The notes under the pieces are model-generated. The model did no database searches. It saw nothing but the letters and a program-made list of their open reading frames with translations, and was not told the origin of the DNA. Position numbers and translations under genes: made by a program. Below, one piece after another: positions 26,760-36,458 of a DNA stretch of 64,000 nucleotides. Origin of the DNA: Halostella pelagica (lineage in GTDB: Archaea > Halobacteriota > Halobacteria > Halobacteriales > Natronoarchaeaceae); NCBI GenBank assembly GCA_005954745.1, contig CP040680.1:62001-126000 (forward strand), written 5' to 3'. Each line of letters starts with the position of its first letter. Within the stretch, counting starts at the first letter, position 1.

Positions 26760-28193
26760 TCACTTATAGCCAAGTGCCTCAAGTCGCGCAGATACCTCAC
26801 CAACCTCCTGAACGTCGTCCCCATCAGTGAGCCAATCTCGTTGTGGTCCAGATAATTCTGCGGGTGCTGCATCAATGCGTTCACGCCCGTTTGGGGTGAT
26901 TTTGTAGGTTTCGGTAGTGACCTGTGACGATTTCCAAAGACATGTGTGTACGGTCTGGGTATCCTCTTCGATGATGCCGATTTTCCGCACACCGAGTTCA
27001 TCTACCAGATCTGCCCCATAGTCGTCTTGGAGTTCCCCGATATTCCACGTGGGACCGTCAACGCAGGTAACCACGTCTGACTCTGTCCAAACATTGAGGA
27101 ATCTATCGGCATCTCCGATTTGACCTGCAAGGGTCTTCTCGATCGCTTGGACCAAGCCAGTGAACGAAGTCGGATGTTGAAAGTCCGGTTTCTCGGTTGA
27201 CCACGCATCAGGGAAGGAGATGAAGACTGGTACACTAATCCCGTGCGGATGGAGCGAAGTGTGGTGGCCGACCATCCCTTCTGCACCGAACATCTGCCCG
27301 TGATCACCCACGGTCACTACCAGTGCATCCTCCAAGCGATCTTCGTGTCGTTCAAACCAATCTGAGATTATGTCATCGACGTAGGCCACTTGCGTTTGAT
27401 AGATGTCGTGCATCCGAGTCTGTACGGTGTCCCGTGATTCGAAACCATCTCGAGCGTCTTTGGGAAGGGGTTCACCTAGAATGTACTCTATATTTTGGTT
27501 CGCAGCTGCAAGTGCTTCTGATTCCTGGGCTGAGACAGTCACATCGAGGCGTCCCGCTCCTCGTTCAGGCGGCGTATAATGGGGGTTATGGGTATCAAGT
27601 AGATTCACCATCGCGAACACCCGCTCGTTATTCTCTATATGTGTTGAAAGGTGAGATAACACTTGCTCTCCGTGGTGTGGATAGTCCGTAGGCGGTTTGG
27701 ATTGAATGTACTCATATGTCCCATATACCGCGTTAATGCCGTTTCTGAGGATGGAGCCGCTCTTGAGAACTCCACTAATGAGGGTTAATGCCGCTTCCAG
27801 AGAGATGTTCGAGATATCATTCGCGGGAGAGTCGGTTGATGGATATTTCTTTAAATGGACATCTTCGTCCATTACGTCAACTCCTTCCTGAAAGCCCGTC
27901 CCACTCCCAAAGGTAGGGTTTTCGCTTACCAGTACCGTCGTATAACCATTTTTCCGTGCAACCTTCGGCACTTGGACTTTCCCTCCAGAGAGGGTGTCAC
28001 CCCGCCGAACAGCCACATGGTCATACGCAGATTCTGCTGAATACAGCGTGGCATGGGCGGGGAGGGTCCATGTTCCGCTCGAATAGCAATTCGCTGTCAA
28101 AAAGTCCGACCGACGCTCCAACTTCTCCATCAAGTCGATTTCAGCTGAACGCAAGCAATCCGGGAGAAGAACAAAGACGTCCTCTGCATTCAT
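26760..28193 (-). CDS. Sulfatase-fold (alkaline phosphatase superfamily) protein 2
   Basis: 477 residues. It opens DVFVLLPDCLRSAEID with metal Asp12; the nucleophile-region motif is TWTLPAHATLYS (Thr43) and the distal metal motif VVTVGDHGQMFG. No Cys-x-Pro-x-Arg is present, so formylglycine activation is not expected. It ends SARLEALGYK, similar to proteins 1 and 3. Higher GC than the neighbouring membrane gene. It probably modifies surface glycans (sulfo- or phospho-group chemistry); the substrate is unknown. Confidence 0.8.
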   Translation of the reverse strand: MNAEDVFVLLPDCLRSAEIDLMEKLERRSDFLTANCYSSGTWTLPAHATLYSAESAYDHVAVRRGDTLSGGKVQVPKVARKNGYTTVLVSENPTFGSGTGFQEGVDVMDEDVHLKKYPSTDSPANDISNISLEAALTLISGVLKSGSILRNGINAVYGTYEYIQSKPPTDYPHHGEQVLSHLSTHIENNERVFAMVNLLDTHNPHYTPPERGAGRLDVTVSAQESEALAAANQNIEYILGEPLPKDARDGFESRDTVQTRMHDIYQTQVAYVDDIISDWFERHEDRLEDALVVTVGDHGQMFGAEGMVGHHTSLHPHGISVPVFISFPDAWSTEKPDFQHPTSFTGLVQAIEKTLAGQIGDADRFLNVWTESDVVTCVDGPTWNIGELQDDYGADLVDELGVRKIGIIEEDTQTVHTCLWKSSQVTTETYKITPNGRERIDAAPAELSGPQRDWLTDGDDVQEVGEVSARLEALGYK

Positions 28194-28199
28194 GAAGCC

Positions 28200-29430
28200 A
28201 TCATCATTTGGAAGAGTGAAATACGTATTGGTGCCTCACTACAGGTTCGGCATATCGACAGCCACCTTCCACGCCGTCCCACATACTCAACCCGCTCCCC
28301 TCTCGTCGCCGAACTCGTTGATGGTCACACCATCGATCTCGGAGTTGCCTGTACCGTTGAGGTGGATTCCGGTAGCGTGCGGCCCCCACCGAAGGAACCC
28401 GGGTTGACAGTAATTCTGGTTCCAGGGCTGCTCGTATTAATGACAGGCGACGTTTTGCCTCCGTTCTGTCGCACGCTAATGTGGAATTGTCGACATGAGA
28501 ATCTCATCTCGGATGGTGATTCCTGCACTCTGGATAGTTGTCACATTATTAATCAACCAAAGTCCCGAGACGCTGAAGCCGTCTTCGAGGGTTATGGCTT
28601 GCTCGTACACGGGAATTTGTCTGCTTGAATAACCCCACAGAACTGGCCTTTAGTACTGATATTTTTGACATTGATGCCCGCCGCGCTGTACTTCCTGACC
28701 CTGATGCAACTCTTCTGAGAGTTTTTCTCGAAGTTGAGGACGCCGCCGTCGTTGATCGTGACGTTATCGGTCCCATACCAGTTCCCATCGGGTTTCTGGA
28801 TGTCAAAGGCAATCATTGATCGTAACCGCTAGGGTCTATGGACGAATGATCTCATGCTCAGTGTCAGCAAGTTGCTATTCTAGTCCCCGATATTGGTTGC
28901 TCCGCAATCGATAAATTGGATTCCGAGGGTGTCATCTCAACAGGTAAATCCGCTTTCTCCACTATTGTACTCATAGTAGGGTCTCGTTCTGGTCGCATGG
29001 GTGGTGATGACCTTGTTCTCCTCTTTCTCGACATTGGGGCCGAAATGGAACCGTGGAGTTGCTTGATGATTGTGTCGGTCTTGGTTCGGAGCGTTGCCAT
29101 CCAAATGTAATTTTCAATCGAAAATTCTAACAGGGGATTATTGACGCTAAATTTGAAACCAACGACGTGCGCCCCGTCAGCGCATTTGAGGATCGGTTCG
29201 CCGTTCCCTGCTTGGGGGCTTTGAAACACAATATCGAAATTTGTTCGACACGACGGTCCAGTCGTAGGGTGTATTGGGAGTCGCGACCGCGATCGTCCAT
29301 CCCGGTTTTATATCAGAGGGGAGAGTATTGATATCGCTGACGAAGTCGATCATATAGTCGAAATTGCCACGTAGTTCATCTATATTGAGCGAGACCTTCC
29401 ATTAGCCCGGATTTGTGGAGTATCCTTTCT
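28200..29430 (-). pseudogene. Decayed beta-helix-like surface protein gene
   Basis: Reverse-strand remnant with coding-like stretches in more than one frame. From right to left: VSLNIDELRGNFDYMIDF, NTPYDWTVVSNKF, then after a shift ILKCADGAHVVGFKFSVNN, then MIAFDIQKPDGNWYGTDNV and TINDGGVLNFEKNS, then GIHLNGTGNSEIDGVTINE near 28320-28390. This resembles haloarchaeal right-handed beta-helix (pectate-lyase-like) proteins with repeated short strands. Several stops and frameshifts separate the parts. Boundaries are approximate. Confidence 0.5.
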
Positions 29431-29905
29431 GTATTAGTTGCGGTCTCGTAGGCGGGTACACCATCTATTGCACTTGTTGATCTACGGAGCGCCCAAATCC
29501 ATCTGGATTCAGAAGTTCTCGCAACGAAAAAGTGGGAAGCGAATATGCAACTGGACCAATTTGCCTGATAGCCAGTTCATCATTAGTATCGATCCGGTCC
29601 AACTTGACAAGTTATCTGAAAAACCTTCAGAGAGAGTGGCTACTGGCATAGGCGGCCAGAGTGTGTCTCCAGCGTACAACACACCGGTATCGATGACTGC
29701 TCAAGACGGGCTTATTGTTGATCGAGCCGCCTGGCATTCTTCTACCAGTACGAGTACGGTTTTTATAATGACTTTAGAGGCGAGAGGTAGCGTGATATAT
29801 ACGAACGGTCCTATCACTTTCCCCGTTCATAGAAGGAAGATCAAGAAAAACGACGGTTTAAATTTAAACACAAACTAGTTTTTCTACTGTCACTTATCTT
29901 ATGGT
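29431..29905. other. Region without credible gene
   Basis: About 475 nt between the decayed beta-helix gene and the next IS. A forward 146-residue frame spans it but shows no motif. Probably decayed DNA. Confidence 0.35.
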
Positions 29906-30651
29906 GACATTGTCTAGTTGAACCAGTTAGAGGAATGAGCAGGTCGTTGAGTGAAATGGACTAGAACGCTCGCAGACCTGCTCAGCGAGCGCTATGACGT
30001 GGATTTAGAAGAATCTTGGGAGAATGAGCGGACGGCGACGCCCGTCAGGGCGTTCGCTGTCCGCCTCCACGGAACCGGTTGTTCGCTCCGTGAGACAACA
30101 GCGACCTTGGCTGAATTAGGCGCTAAACGCTCACATGGAGCAGTTTGGAATTGGGTTCCTCGGCTGGCTGACAGCGGCTGCGACTCGCCAGGCGCAGCCG
30201 AAGCGGGTCGCGGTTGACGAGACTGGTGCCACAATCAACGACGAGTGGTCTTGGTTGTACGCTGCAATAGACATCGTGACGAAACTAAGACTCGACGTCG
30301 CAGTATTTGGTCGGTATGGAATCGATCCGGCAGCTTCGATTCTGCATCGACTTGACGAGAAATACGATCTCTCCGATACCGTATTTCTCATGGATCCATT
30401 CGGCTATCGGACTGCCCTTGCTCGAGTAGGGGGTGAGCGGTCCGGGTCAACTATACTGACCGAATCCTCATCGAAAAATGGTTTCACGCCCTCAAAATGC
30501 GCATCGGCCGTTTCCACAATTCGTGGGTGGGCAGTCGGGTGAGCGTCCGCGAATGGGTTGAACAATTTGTACACTACTATAACCTCCAGAGACCGCACCA
30601 AGCCCTTGAGGGAAAGACGCCAATCGAGGAAGGGCAGAACTAGACAGTGCC
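29906..30651 (+). mobile_element. Degenerate IS6-like element, type 2, copy D
   Basis: Ends GACATTGTCTAG and GGCACTGTCTAG (read inward). Transposase pieces on the forward strand: TLADLLSERYDVDLEESWEN and CSLRETTATLAELGAKRSHG, then after a shift KRVAVDETGATINDEWSWLY with the first catalytic Asp, ILHRLDEKYDLSDTVFLMDP, and a last frame VREWVEQFVHYYNLQRPHQA to TAG at the repeat. At least two frameshifts, inactive. Flanking octamers CTTATGGT and CTTGTGGC match 6 of 8 and may be a decayed target duplication. Confidence 0.8.
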
Positions 30652-30700
30652 CTTGTGGCTTCCCAAAGACTGAAACTATAAGATATCCACTACTATATCA

Positions 30701-31618
30701 ATGCCAACGATAAGCGTTGTCCTGCCTACCTACAATAGATCAAATATCTTATCAAGAGCTATAGAGAGCGTTCTCCAGCAGACGATTGACGACTTTGAAT
30801 TGATCCTCGTTGATGACGCATCAACAGATGATACTGAACAAGTCGTATACGGGTACGATGACCCCCGGATTACGCTACTATCTCATGATGACAACAGAGG
30901 CGGAAGTGCAGCAAGGAATACAGGTATTAACAATGCGAACGGGGATTTCATCGCGTTCTTAGATTCGGATGATGAGTGGGTCCCGAGCAAGCTTGAAGAA
31001 CAGTTGAACGAACTCCGTTCACTCTCGTCCGATTGGGTTGCTACTTACTGTGGTTATACAGTAAGTGATCATCGGCAGGTAAACCGGATACAGCGCCATC
31101 TGTCTGAGTTGTTATTTACTGATGACGGGTCTACCCCTCCTAGAGAGGGCGGTGAAGAATTAATACCGTCCATCTTGATGATGAGTTTCCCCCTGGGTGG
31201 AGCTTCAAATTTATTTATTAGAACTGATGCCGTCCGTGAGATTGGGGGATTTGACGAAGATTTTCAACGTCATCAAGACTATGAATTCCTTATTCGACTA
31301 CTGAAACGAGGAAAATTATCATATATCGATGAGGCCCTTACGATAAAGCACGAGTACGACTCACCAACCGCAGAGAAAGTAGAGTTGGGAAAAGAGAAGT
31401 TCTTCGAAAAATTCCGGGATGATATTGAGCAGGTTGAACAAAACGGATATGACGTGTATGATGAACATATGCGGCAACTAATGCGATTACACTGTGGAGA
31501 GGCGAATTTCTCCCAAGCATATAGGTATTATAAGTGTTTTGACGGGATAGAACCGAGGGTTTACGTCCAACTTTGCTGGGCTGCAGCTATGGGTATAGTT
31601 AGAAAGATTCCACCATAG
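30701..31618 (+). CDS. GT2 family glycosyltransferase
   Basis: Inverting GT-A transferase for glycan assembly, 305 residues, with no transmembrane helix apart from a weak hydrophobic C-terminus. N-terminal ISVVLPTYNRSNILSRAIES, VDDASTDDT, the DxD-type FIAFLDSDDEWVPSK at about 84-98, and GGFDEDFQRHQDYEFLIRLL for the acceptor region. Start 50 nt after IS copy D. AT-rich codons. Linkage and sugar unknown. Confidence 0.92.
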   Translation: MPTISVVLPTYNRSNILSRAIESVLQQTIDDFELILVDDASTDDTEQVVYGYDDPRITLLSHDDNRGGSAARNTGINNANGDFIAFLDSDDEWVPSKLEEQLNELRSLSSDWVATYCGYTVSDHRQVNRIQRHLSELLFTDDGSTPPREGGEELIPSILMMSFPLGGASNLFIRTDAVREIGGFDEDFQRHQDYEFLIRLLKRGKLSYIDEALTIKHEYDSPTAEKVELGKEKFFEKFRDDIEQVEQNGYDVYDEHMRQLMRLHCGEANFSQAYRYYKCFDGIEPRVYVQLCWAAAMGIVRKIPP

Positions 31619-31805
31619 TGGCTACTGTATTTGATGACGATTCAATGTTGCAAAACTCCTCAATCTAAGTCTATAATAAATTATTCAGCAGGGATTCACT
31701 AAATCTAATATTTCTATGTAGTGTCAATTGATCCCAACGCATACCGGTTAGGTTATTGCCACTGCATTATATGACTAATCTAGGCCAGCATTAAGCGATG
31801 AGGAC
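31619..31805 (+). promoter_or_regulatory. AT-rich promoter region of the GT4 gene
   Basis: 187 nt, AT-rich (TCTATAATAAATTATTCAGC near 31670-31690), no coding frame. Likely promoter for the following GT4 gene. Confidence 0.35.
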
Positions 31806-32951
31806 ATGAAACAGAAACCAAATCGCCGAATTTTGATTCGGTCCGCTCGTTCGCTTCACCAGTTACCGTCCGGCGGCGCAGGAAGGTTGATGTGTAACAT
31901 TGGGAGAGCCTTGAGTGACTCCGGATGGGCGGTCAATATCATTTGTCCGACCCCTACAGAAAAAACCTCTAAAAGAAATACATATGGGACCTTCTACGAG
32001 TTTCCTTACCAAAATCCGGAAACTTCAGTTGGTCGTCTAACTGGATCGATAAGGGGCGTTAGAAAATTCCGGAAAGTGATTAGGGAGACAGAGCCAGATA
32101 TAATCATTGATGACATTTCTCACATTCCGTACTATCCTGCCCATTTCTTGTCTGGGGACTCGACGAATGCGATTTTCATGCACACTGCCTTCTTCAACGA
32201 AGCGTGGACGTTCAACGGTCCAATCAAAGGGACTGTCGTGAATTTGATTGACAGATTTCTCCCGTACATGAACAATCCAGCGGTGGTCTGTGCCAGTGAG
32301 AGTACGAAGACGCGAATGACGACCAATACGAGGATCGATAATGGAAACGTTTTGAACCCCTGCATCAATCTCTCGGACTTCCAGTATACTTTCGACCCGG
32401 ATTCAAAACGGATTCTCTATCTGGGTAGAATTACACCGAGGAAGAACGTACGGTGCCTAATCGAAGCATGGGCCGACATTGGGGGAAAGTACGACGACTA
32501 CACACTCTCGATCGCCGGTACGGGGAACCGCGAGGAGTCGATCCGGCAATTGGTGGACGAGCGAGACGTCGAGAACATCGAATTTCACGGCTATGTGGAT
32601 GAGGAGGAAAAACAACGCTTGTATCGTGACTCGCTCCTGTTCGTCGTCCCCTCGCTCATGGAAGGCTATATGACAACCGGGCTTGAGGCCTTAGCTTCAG
32701 GAACACCTGTGATTGGTTCTGATACGTATGGGATCAGGGACTACGTCACGGATGGCTTGAATGGGTTTTTATTTGACACTGATAATCAGAAAAAATTATC
32801 GAACGTCTTAGATGGCGCATTATCTAACCCGAAGGCGCTTCGACCTCTCGCCGAGAACGGCCGCGAAGTAGCGGAGGCTCATACGTTCGAAAACTTCAAA
32901 GACGAGGCGAATTCTGTTTTCTCGGCTCTTGCTGACTCAGATATAGCCTAA
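31806..32951 (+). CDS. GT4 family glycosyltransferase
   Basis: Retaining GT-B transferase. The N-terminal domain has SGGAGRLMCNIGRALSDSGW; the donor domain opens RILYLGRITPRKNVRCLIEA and carries the glutamate motif VPSLMEGYMTTGLEALASG. 381 residues. The first half is AT-rich and the second GC-rich, hinting at a mosaic gene. Its last 15 nt overlap the end of the convergent sulfatase gene, so no terminator separates them. Substrate unknown. Confidence 0.92.
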   Translation: MKQKPNRRILIRSARSLHQLPSGGAGRLMCNIGRALSDSGWAVNIICPTPTEKTSKRNTYGTFYEFPYQNPETSVGRLTGSIRGVRKFRKVIRETEPDIIIDDISHIPYYPAHFLSGDSTNAIFMHTAFFNEAWTFNGPIKGTVVNLIDRFLPYMNNPAVVCASESTKTRMTTNTRIDNGNVLNPCINLSDFQYTFDPDSKRILYLGRITPRKNVRCLIEAWADIGGKYDDYTLSIAGTGNREESIRQLVDERDVENIEFHGYVDEEEKQRLYRDSLLFVVPSLMEGYMTTGLEALASGTPVIGSDTYGIRDYVTDGLNGFLFDTDNQKKLSNVLDGALSNPKALRPLAENGREVAEAHTFENFKDEANSVFSALADSDIA

Positions 32952-34397
32952 ATCTTCCAACCGATCCTGCGTTGACTCGTCAACATCGTTGTCGCCGCTC
33001 ACCTCTATCGGGGTGAAGGACTGCTCCCAAGTGTCGAGTTCATTGCTCATCTCTGCGCTAACATCCGGGTGTTCGTCGGACACATTGTGTCGTTCGTTCG
33101 GATCGTCAGCAACGTTGAACAGTTCTGTGGCACCATCCGACCCGCGAATAAATTTGAACGTCTGGGTACGAATCGCCCGCAGTGAGCGGTCGTACGTGTC
33201 CATCACGTTGTCTGGGTCACCAACCCGTTGCTCAATGGATTCACGCGAGGGCTGTGGAGCGATGTATTCGGCAATCACTGACTCTCGCTCGCCGTCGAAG
33301 ATCTCGGTTGCCTGCGTCTGCTCGTGGAACGCCGGACTCTCGATGTTTAGCTCTGAGAGGAGTGTGGGGGCGACATCCGTAAGTTGCACTAGGTCTTCGT
33401 TGACTCCACGGCCGGTGAACGGACCGCCGTGAGCGACCAGCGGAACGTGTAACAGTGAGTCGTAGAGACAATACTGGTGGTCCATCAGCTCATGGTCGCC
33501 GATGTTTTCCCCGTGGTCGCCGAGTATTAGGAGGATTGTATCGTCCCACTCTTCCTCCGATTTGAGGTGGTCGACTAATTTCCCGATCTTGGCGTCAGCG
33601 TACGCGATCTCCGCCGCGTATAGACACTCCAGGATGTCGAACTCTGACTCCGTGAGCGACAGTTGGTCAGTGACGTACTTCCACGCGTTCTGCGGCACGT
33701 CCATGGCTTCCTCGTAACTGATATTATCGGGGAGGAAGCGCTCTGCTACCTCACGCGGTGGCGAGTAATCCAAATGGGGCTCAAGATAATTGATGAACAT
33801 GAAGAATGGATCGTCGCTGCGACGAGAGGTTATCCAATCCGTGATCCATTCGTTCGTCCGCCGTGCACCATCGTCGTTGGACTCGCTGAACCGCAGTTTG
33901 GCGTATATCGCATTTACGAGATTTTTCGCGATGTCCCCGTTGAACACTTCTTTCGCGACCGCTCGCCACATATCCCGCCCTTCATTTATCAAGCCGGCTT
34001 TCCCCAAGTCGGTTTCAGACTGGACGTATTGCCAACCTTTGTAGAAGTCGTCAAATCCGCGGCCGAACCCGAAGGACTCGCTGATCCAGGCGTTGTTTGA
34101 GGCGGCGACTGTATCATATCCTGCTGAGGAGAATGCCTCCGCGATTGTCGCACTGTCTTCCGGGAGATGTTTCGATTCAGCGTGAGCGCCGTGCTTGGAT
34201 GGATACTGGCCAGTGAAAAGCGAACTGTGAGAAGGCAACGTCCATGGCGCAGCGCTAAATGCGTTTGTGAATTTCGTGCCGGACTCCGCGAGACTGTTGA
34301 TCTCCGGTGCGACCTCCACCCCGTTTTTTTCCCCGTAAGCAAAGTCGTATCTAGCGGTGTCCATTACGAGTAGAATCACATTATGTCGCTGACTCAT
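32937..34397 (-). CDS. Sulfatase-fold (alkaline phosphatase superfamily) protein 3
   Basis: 486 residues, the most typical of the three. N-terminal VILLVMDTARYDFAYG has metal Asp13; the nucleophile region is PWTLPSHSSLFTGQYPSKHG (Thr53), followed by FFMFINYLEPHLDYSPP and the metal motif LLILGDHGENIGDH. Thr replaces the formylglycine Cys and His follows where Arg would be. It ends RLEDLGYI. Soluble and without a signal peptide, so cytoplasmic unless exported by another route. Likely glycan or glycolipid modification. Confidence 0.85.
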   Translation of the reverse strand: MSQRHNVILLVMDTARYDFAYGEKNGVEVAPEINSLAESGTKFTNAFSAAPWTLPSHSSLFTGQYPSKHGAHAESKHLPEDSATIAEAFSSAGYDTVAASNNAWISESFGFGRGFDDFYKGWQYVQSETDLGKAGLINEGRDMWRAVAKEVFNGDIAKNLVNAIYAKLRFSESNDDGARRTNEWITDWITSRRSDDPFFMFINYLEPHLDYSPPREVAERFLPDNISYEEAMDVPQNAWKYVTDQLSLTESEFDILECLYAAEIAYADAKIGKLVDHLKSEEEWDDTILLILGDHGENIGDHELMDHQYCLYDSLLHVPLVAHGGPFTGRGVNEDLVQLTDVAPTLLSELNIESPAFHEQTQATEIFDGERESVIAEYIAPQPSRESIEQRVGDPDNVMDTYDRSLRAIRTQTFKFIRGSDGATELFNVADDPNERHNVSDEHPDVSAEMSNELDTWEQSFTPIEVSGDNDVDESTQDRLEDLGYI

Positions 34398-34462
34398 TTT
34401 CGAGAACTATTTGACGACGACAGATAATAGGTTTACGCACTCCGATAGAAATTGGCAACCTC

Positions 34463-35578
34463 TCAGAAAACGTTTTGATACACGTCGCTGACTTCTCGTG
34501 CTCGCTGCTCCCACGTCAGGTTATTGGCGACGTACTCGCGCGCGTTCTTGGCGAGTTCCGCCCGGAACGTTTCGTCCTTGAACAACTCGACGATTGCCGT
34601 TTCAATCTTATCAGACTGTCTAGGTTCCAGCAGGACCCCCGTTTTGCGGTCGGTGACGACTTCGGGTACACCTGCGATGGCTGTGACAACAGGCGGAACT
34701 CCGGACGCCATCGCTTCGAGCATTGTGAGCGGAAGGCCTTCTGAATACGACGGCCGGCAAAACACGCTCGCGCGGTCGTACATCTCGGAAATGTCCGGCA
34801 CGTAGTCGTAGACAGTTACTGAGTCCGAAAGCCCGGCTACCCGAATCGACTTGTATACCTCCGCTTCGAGGGGCCCATTTCCGACGATGTGGACCTCCGC
34901 GTCTGGATGTGCTTCTAATACTCCCGGAAGTGCGCTGAGCAAGTCCTGGATGCCATTGTTTCGGACGAGGCGACCGATGTACAGCAGCGACTTCTTCTTG
35001 GCGGGAACTGGGGAAAACTCCTCAATGTCGACAGCGTTCCGAATCACTGCGGTTCGTTTCGCTCCGAGAGATCGTGCAATCGACTCGGCAGCCGAACTCA
35101 CGCAAATCACTTGGTCGCTCCGCGAGATGACGAACCGGCTCACTGTCTGTTCAAAGGTCCGCGCGGCGGCACCTCCAACTCCGGATATCATCCCAATGTC
35201 GCCGAGATGAAGTGTCGTCACCAGCTTATATTCCGCGCGAAGTGAGTAGAGGGCAGCCAGCGCTGAGGTGTAAAAGAACCGGTTATGCACGTGTACGACA
35301 TCTGGCTGAAACCCTTGCAACACATGTCTGAACTCCCGCAACGCCGACAAGGAGAACATGCTTTGCAGGCCAACCGTGTCGGTGAGATCAATCGCCGAAG
35401 CCGTATAGAACGAGATATCAGGATTGTTCTGTAAGTCGAACTTACGAGTTCCATCATTCAGCGTAAAAATCCCCACCTCGTATCCTTCTTCAATAAGGTG
35501 CATGGCAAGCTTCTGTACTACTTGCTCGACACCACCGTCGCTCGGTGGGAGGTAATCTGAGCAGAGGAGAATCCGCAT
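34463..35578 (-). CDS. GT4 family glycosyltransferase
   Basis: Retaining GT-B transferase with start MRILLCSDYLPPSDGGVEQV at ATG 35578 (six codons inside the longest frame, fitting the family). VVHVHNRFFYTSALAALYSL lies in the acceptor domain, SLLYIGRLVRNNGIQDLLSA opens the donor domain and PSYSEGLPLTMLEAMASGVP holds the glutamate motif. 371 residues. It lies 65 nt downstream of the sulfatase on the same strand order and closes the glycan island. Confidence 0.92.
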   Translation of the reverse strand: MRILLCSDYLPPSDGGVEQVVQKLAMHLIEEGYEVGIFTLNDGTRKFDLQNNPDISFYTASAIDLTDTVGLQSMFSLSALREFRHVLQGFQPDVVHVHNRFFYTSALAALYSLRAEYKLVTTLHLGDIGMISGVGGAAARTFEQTVSRFVISRSDQVICVSSAAESIARSLGAKRTAVIRNAVDIEEFSPVPAKKKSLLYIGRLVRNNGIQDLLSALPGVLEAHPDAEVHIVGNGPLEAEVYKSIRVAGLSDSVTVYDYVPDISEMYDRASVFCRPSYSEGLPLTMLEAMASGVPPVVTAIAGVPEVVTDRKTGVLLEPRQSDKIETAIVELFKDETFRAELAKNAREYVANNLTWEQRAREVSDVYQNVF

Positions 35579-35599
35579 CTTAGAGTGTCGCGCCATGCA

Positions 35600-36458
35600 G
35601 CTACATTCCTCTTGGTGTTCAAAAGAGTATCTTCTCGTGACATTGAGTGCTTCGAGTGGCTGACGTTACTCGGAGTTCGACAAATCCTGATAGCCTCGGT
35701 GCGGGTGTCACGACCGCGTGTACGGGTCCTTCGAGAGAATCCACATCTCGCATGCAAAACTAAAATGGGCGCTACGAACGAACATTCGTTGGGTTCGGTA
35801 AATGTGGGTCTCCTCGCTCGAGCAGTTATCGAAGTCATCACTGAGACAGGCTTGAAAGGTTGTTGGGAGAAGACAGCTATCCACGGTGCGGGGTCTGATG
35901 AGCTACTCTTGGACAGACATCGAGACTACTCGAGTGAGGAGTTACTGTCACGGTGACTGCGTTTCCCAGTCGAATCTTGATCGTCGGATGTCCGGTCCGA
36001 CGGGTCGGCGTCTTGAGCGGACGTCCGCTTCTTGGACTCGATCTGGAGCGACTTACTGGACGGGCTCCCCACCTTGCAAGCAGATATCATCCTGCCACGG
36101 GACCGTAACGCGCACTTCACGAACCATGTCACAGTTCGGACAGTGGACCGTCCTCGTGGTCGGATCGTCCCCATCTTCCTCCCCTATTTCATTCTGTTCC
36201 GTCACTCTATGATCAGAACCAACACAATTTTACTTAAACTTCCGTGTCGGAACATTCTATGTACATAAATAAGATCTAATAGAAAGATCAACCAATCCTG
36301 GCAACGTTCGCCTGGAAAAACGGTTCCCTGACCGGGAGGTTCAGTCAGAGATCACGTCAGTCAATGCGCGACCAGCAGCGGGCAGACAGAGCTAGACCAC
36401 CTTCAGGAGAAACGGAAGACACTGATTAAACAGAGTACGACTGGAAGTTTATCACCCG
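35600..36458. other. Border region after the glycan island, mostly non-coding
   Basis: About 860 nt where no full gene is recognised. Open frames overlap each other and lack motifs, apart from a possible 50-residue Cys-containing ORF at 36053-36205. From 36180 to 36300 the DNA is AT-rich. It marks the boundary between the glycan island and the mobile-DNA graveyard. Confidence 0.4.
36053..36205 (-). CDS. Possible small Cys-containing protein (50 aa)
   Basis: GTG-initiated frame with an acidic N-terminus (EQNEIGEEDGDDPTTRTV) followed by HCPNCDMVREVRVTVPWQ and DDICLQ. One CxxC knuckle plus a third Cys resembles a half zinc ribbon common in haloarchaeal microproteins. No Shine-Dalgarno. Tentative. 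Confidence 0.35.
   Translation of the reverse strand: MTEQNEIGEEDGDDPTTRTVHCPNCDMVREVRVTVPWQDDICLQGGEPVQ

Noticed and set aside
29438-29878. 146-codon forward open frame
   Set aside because: No motif; lies between a decayed gene and an IS and is probably chance.
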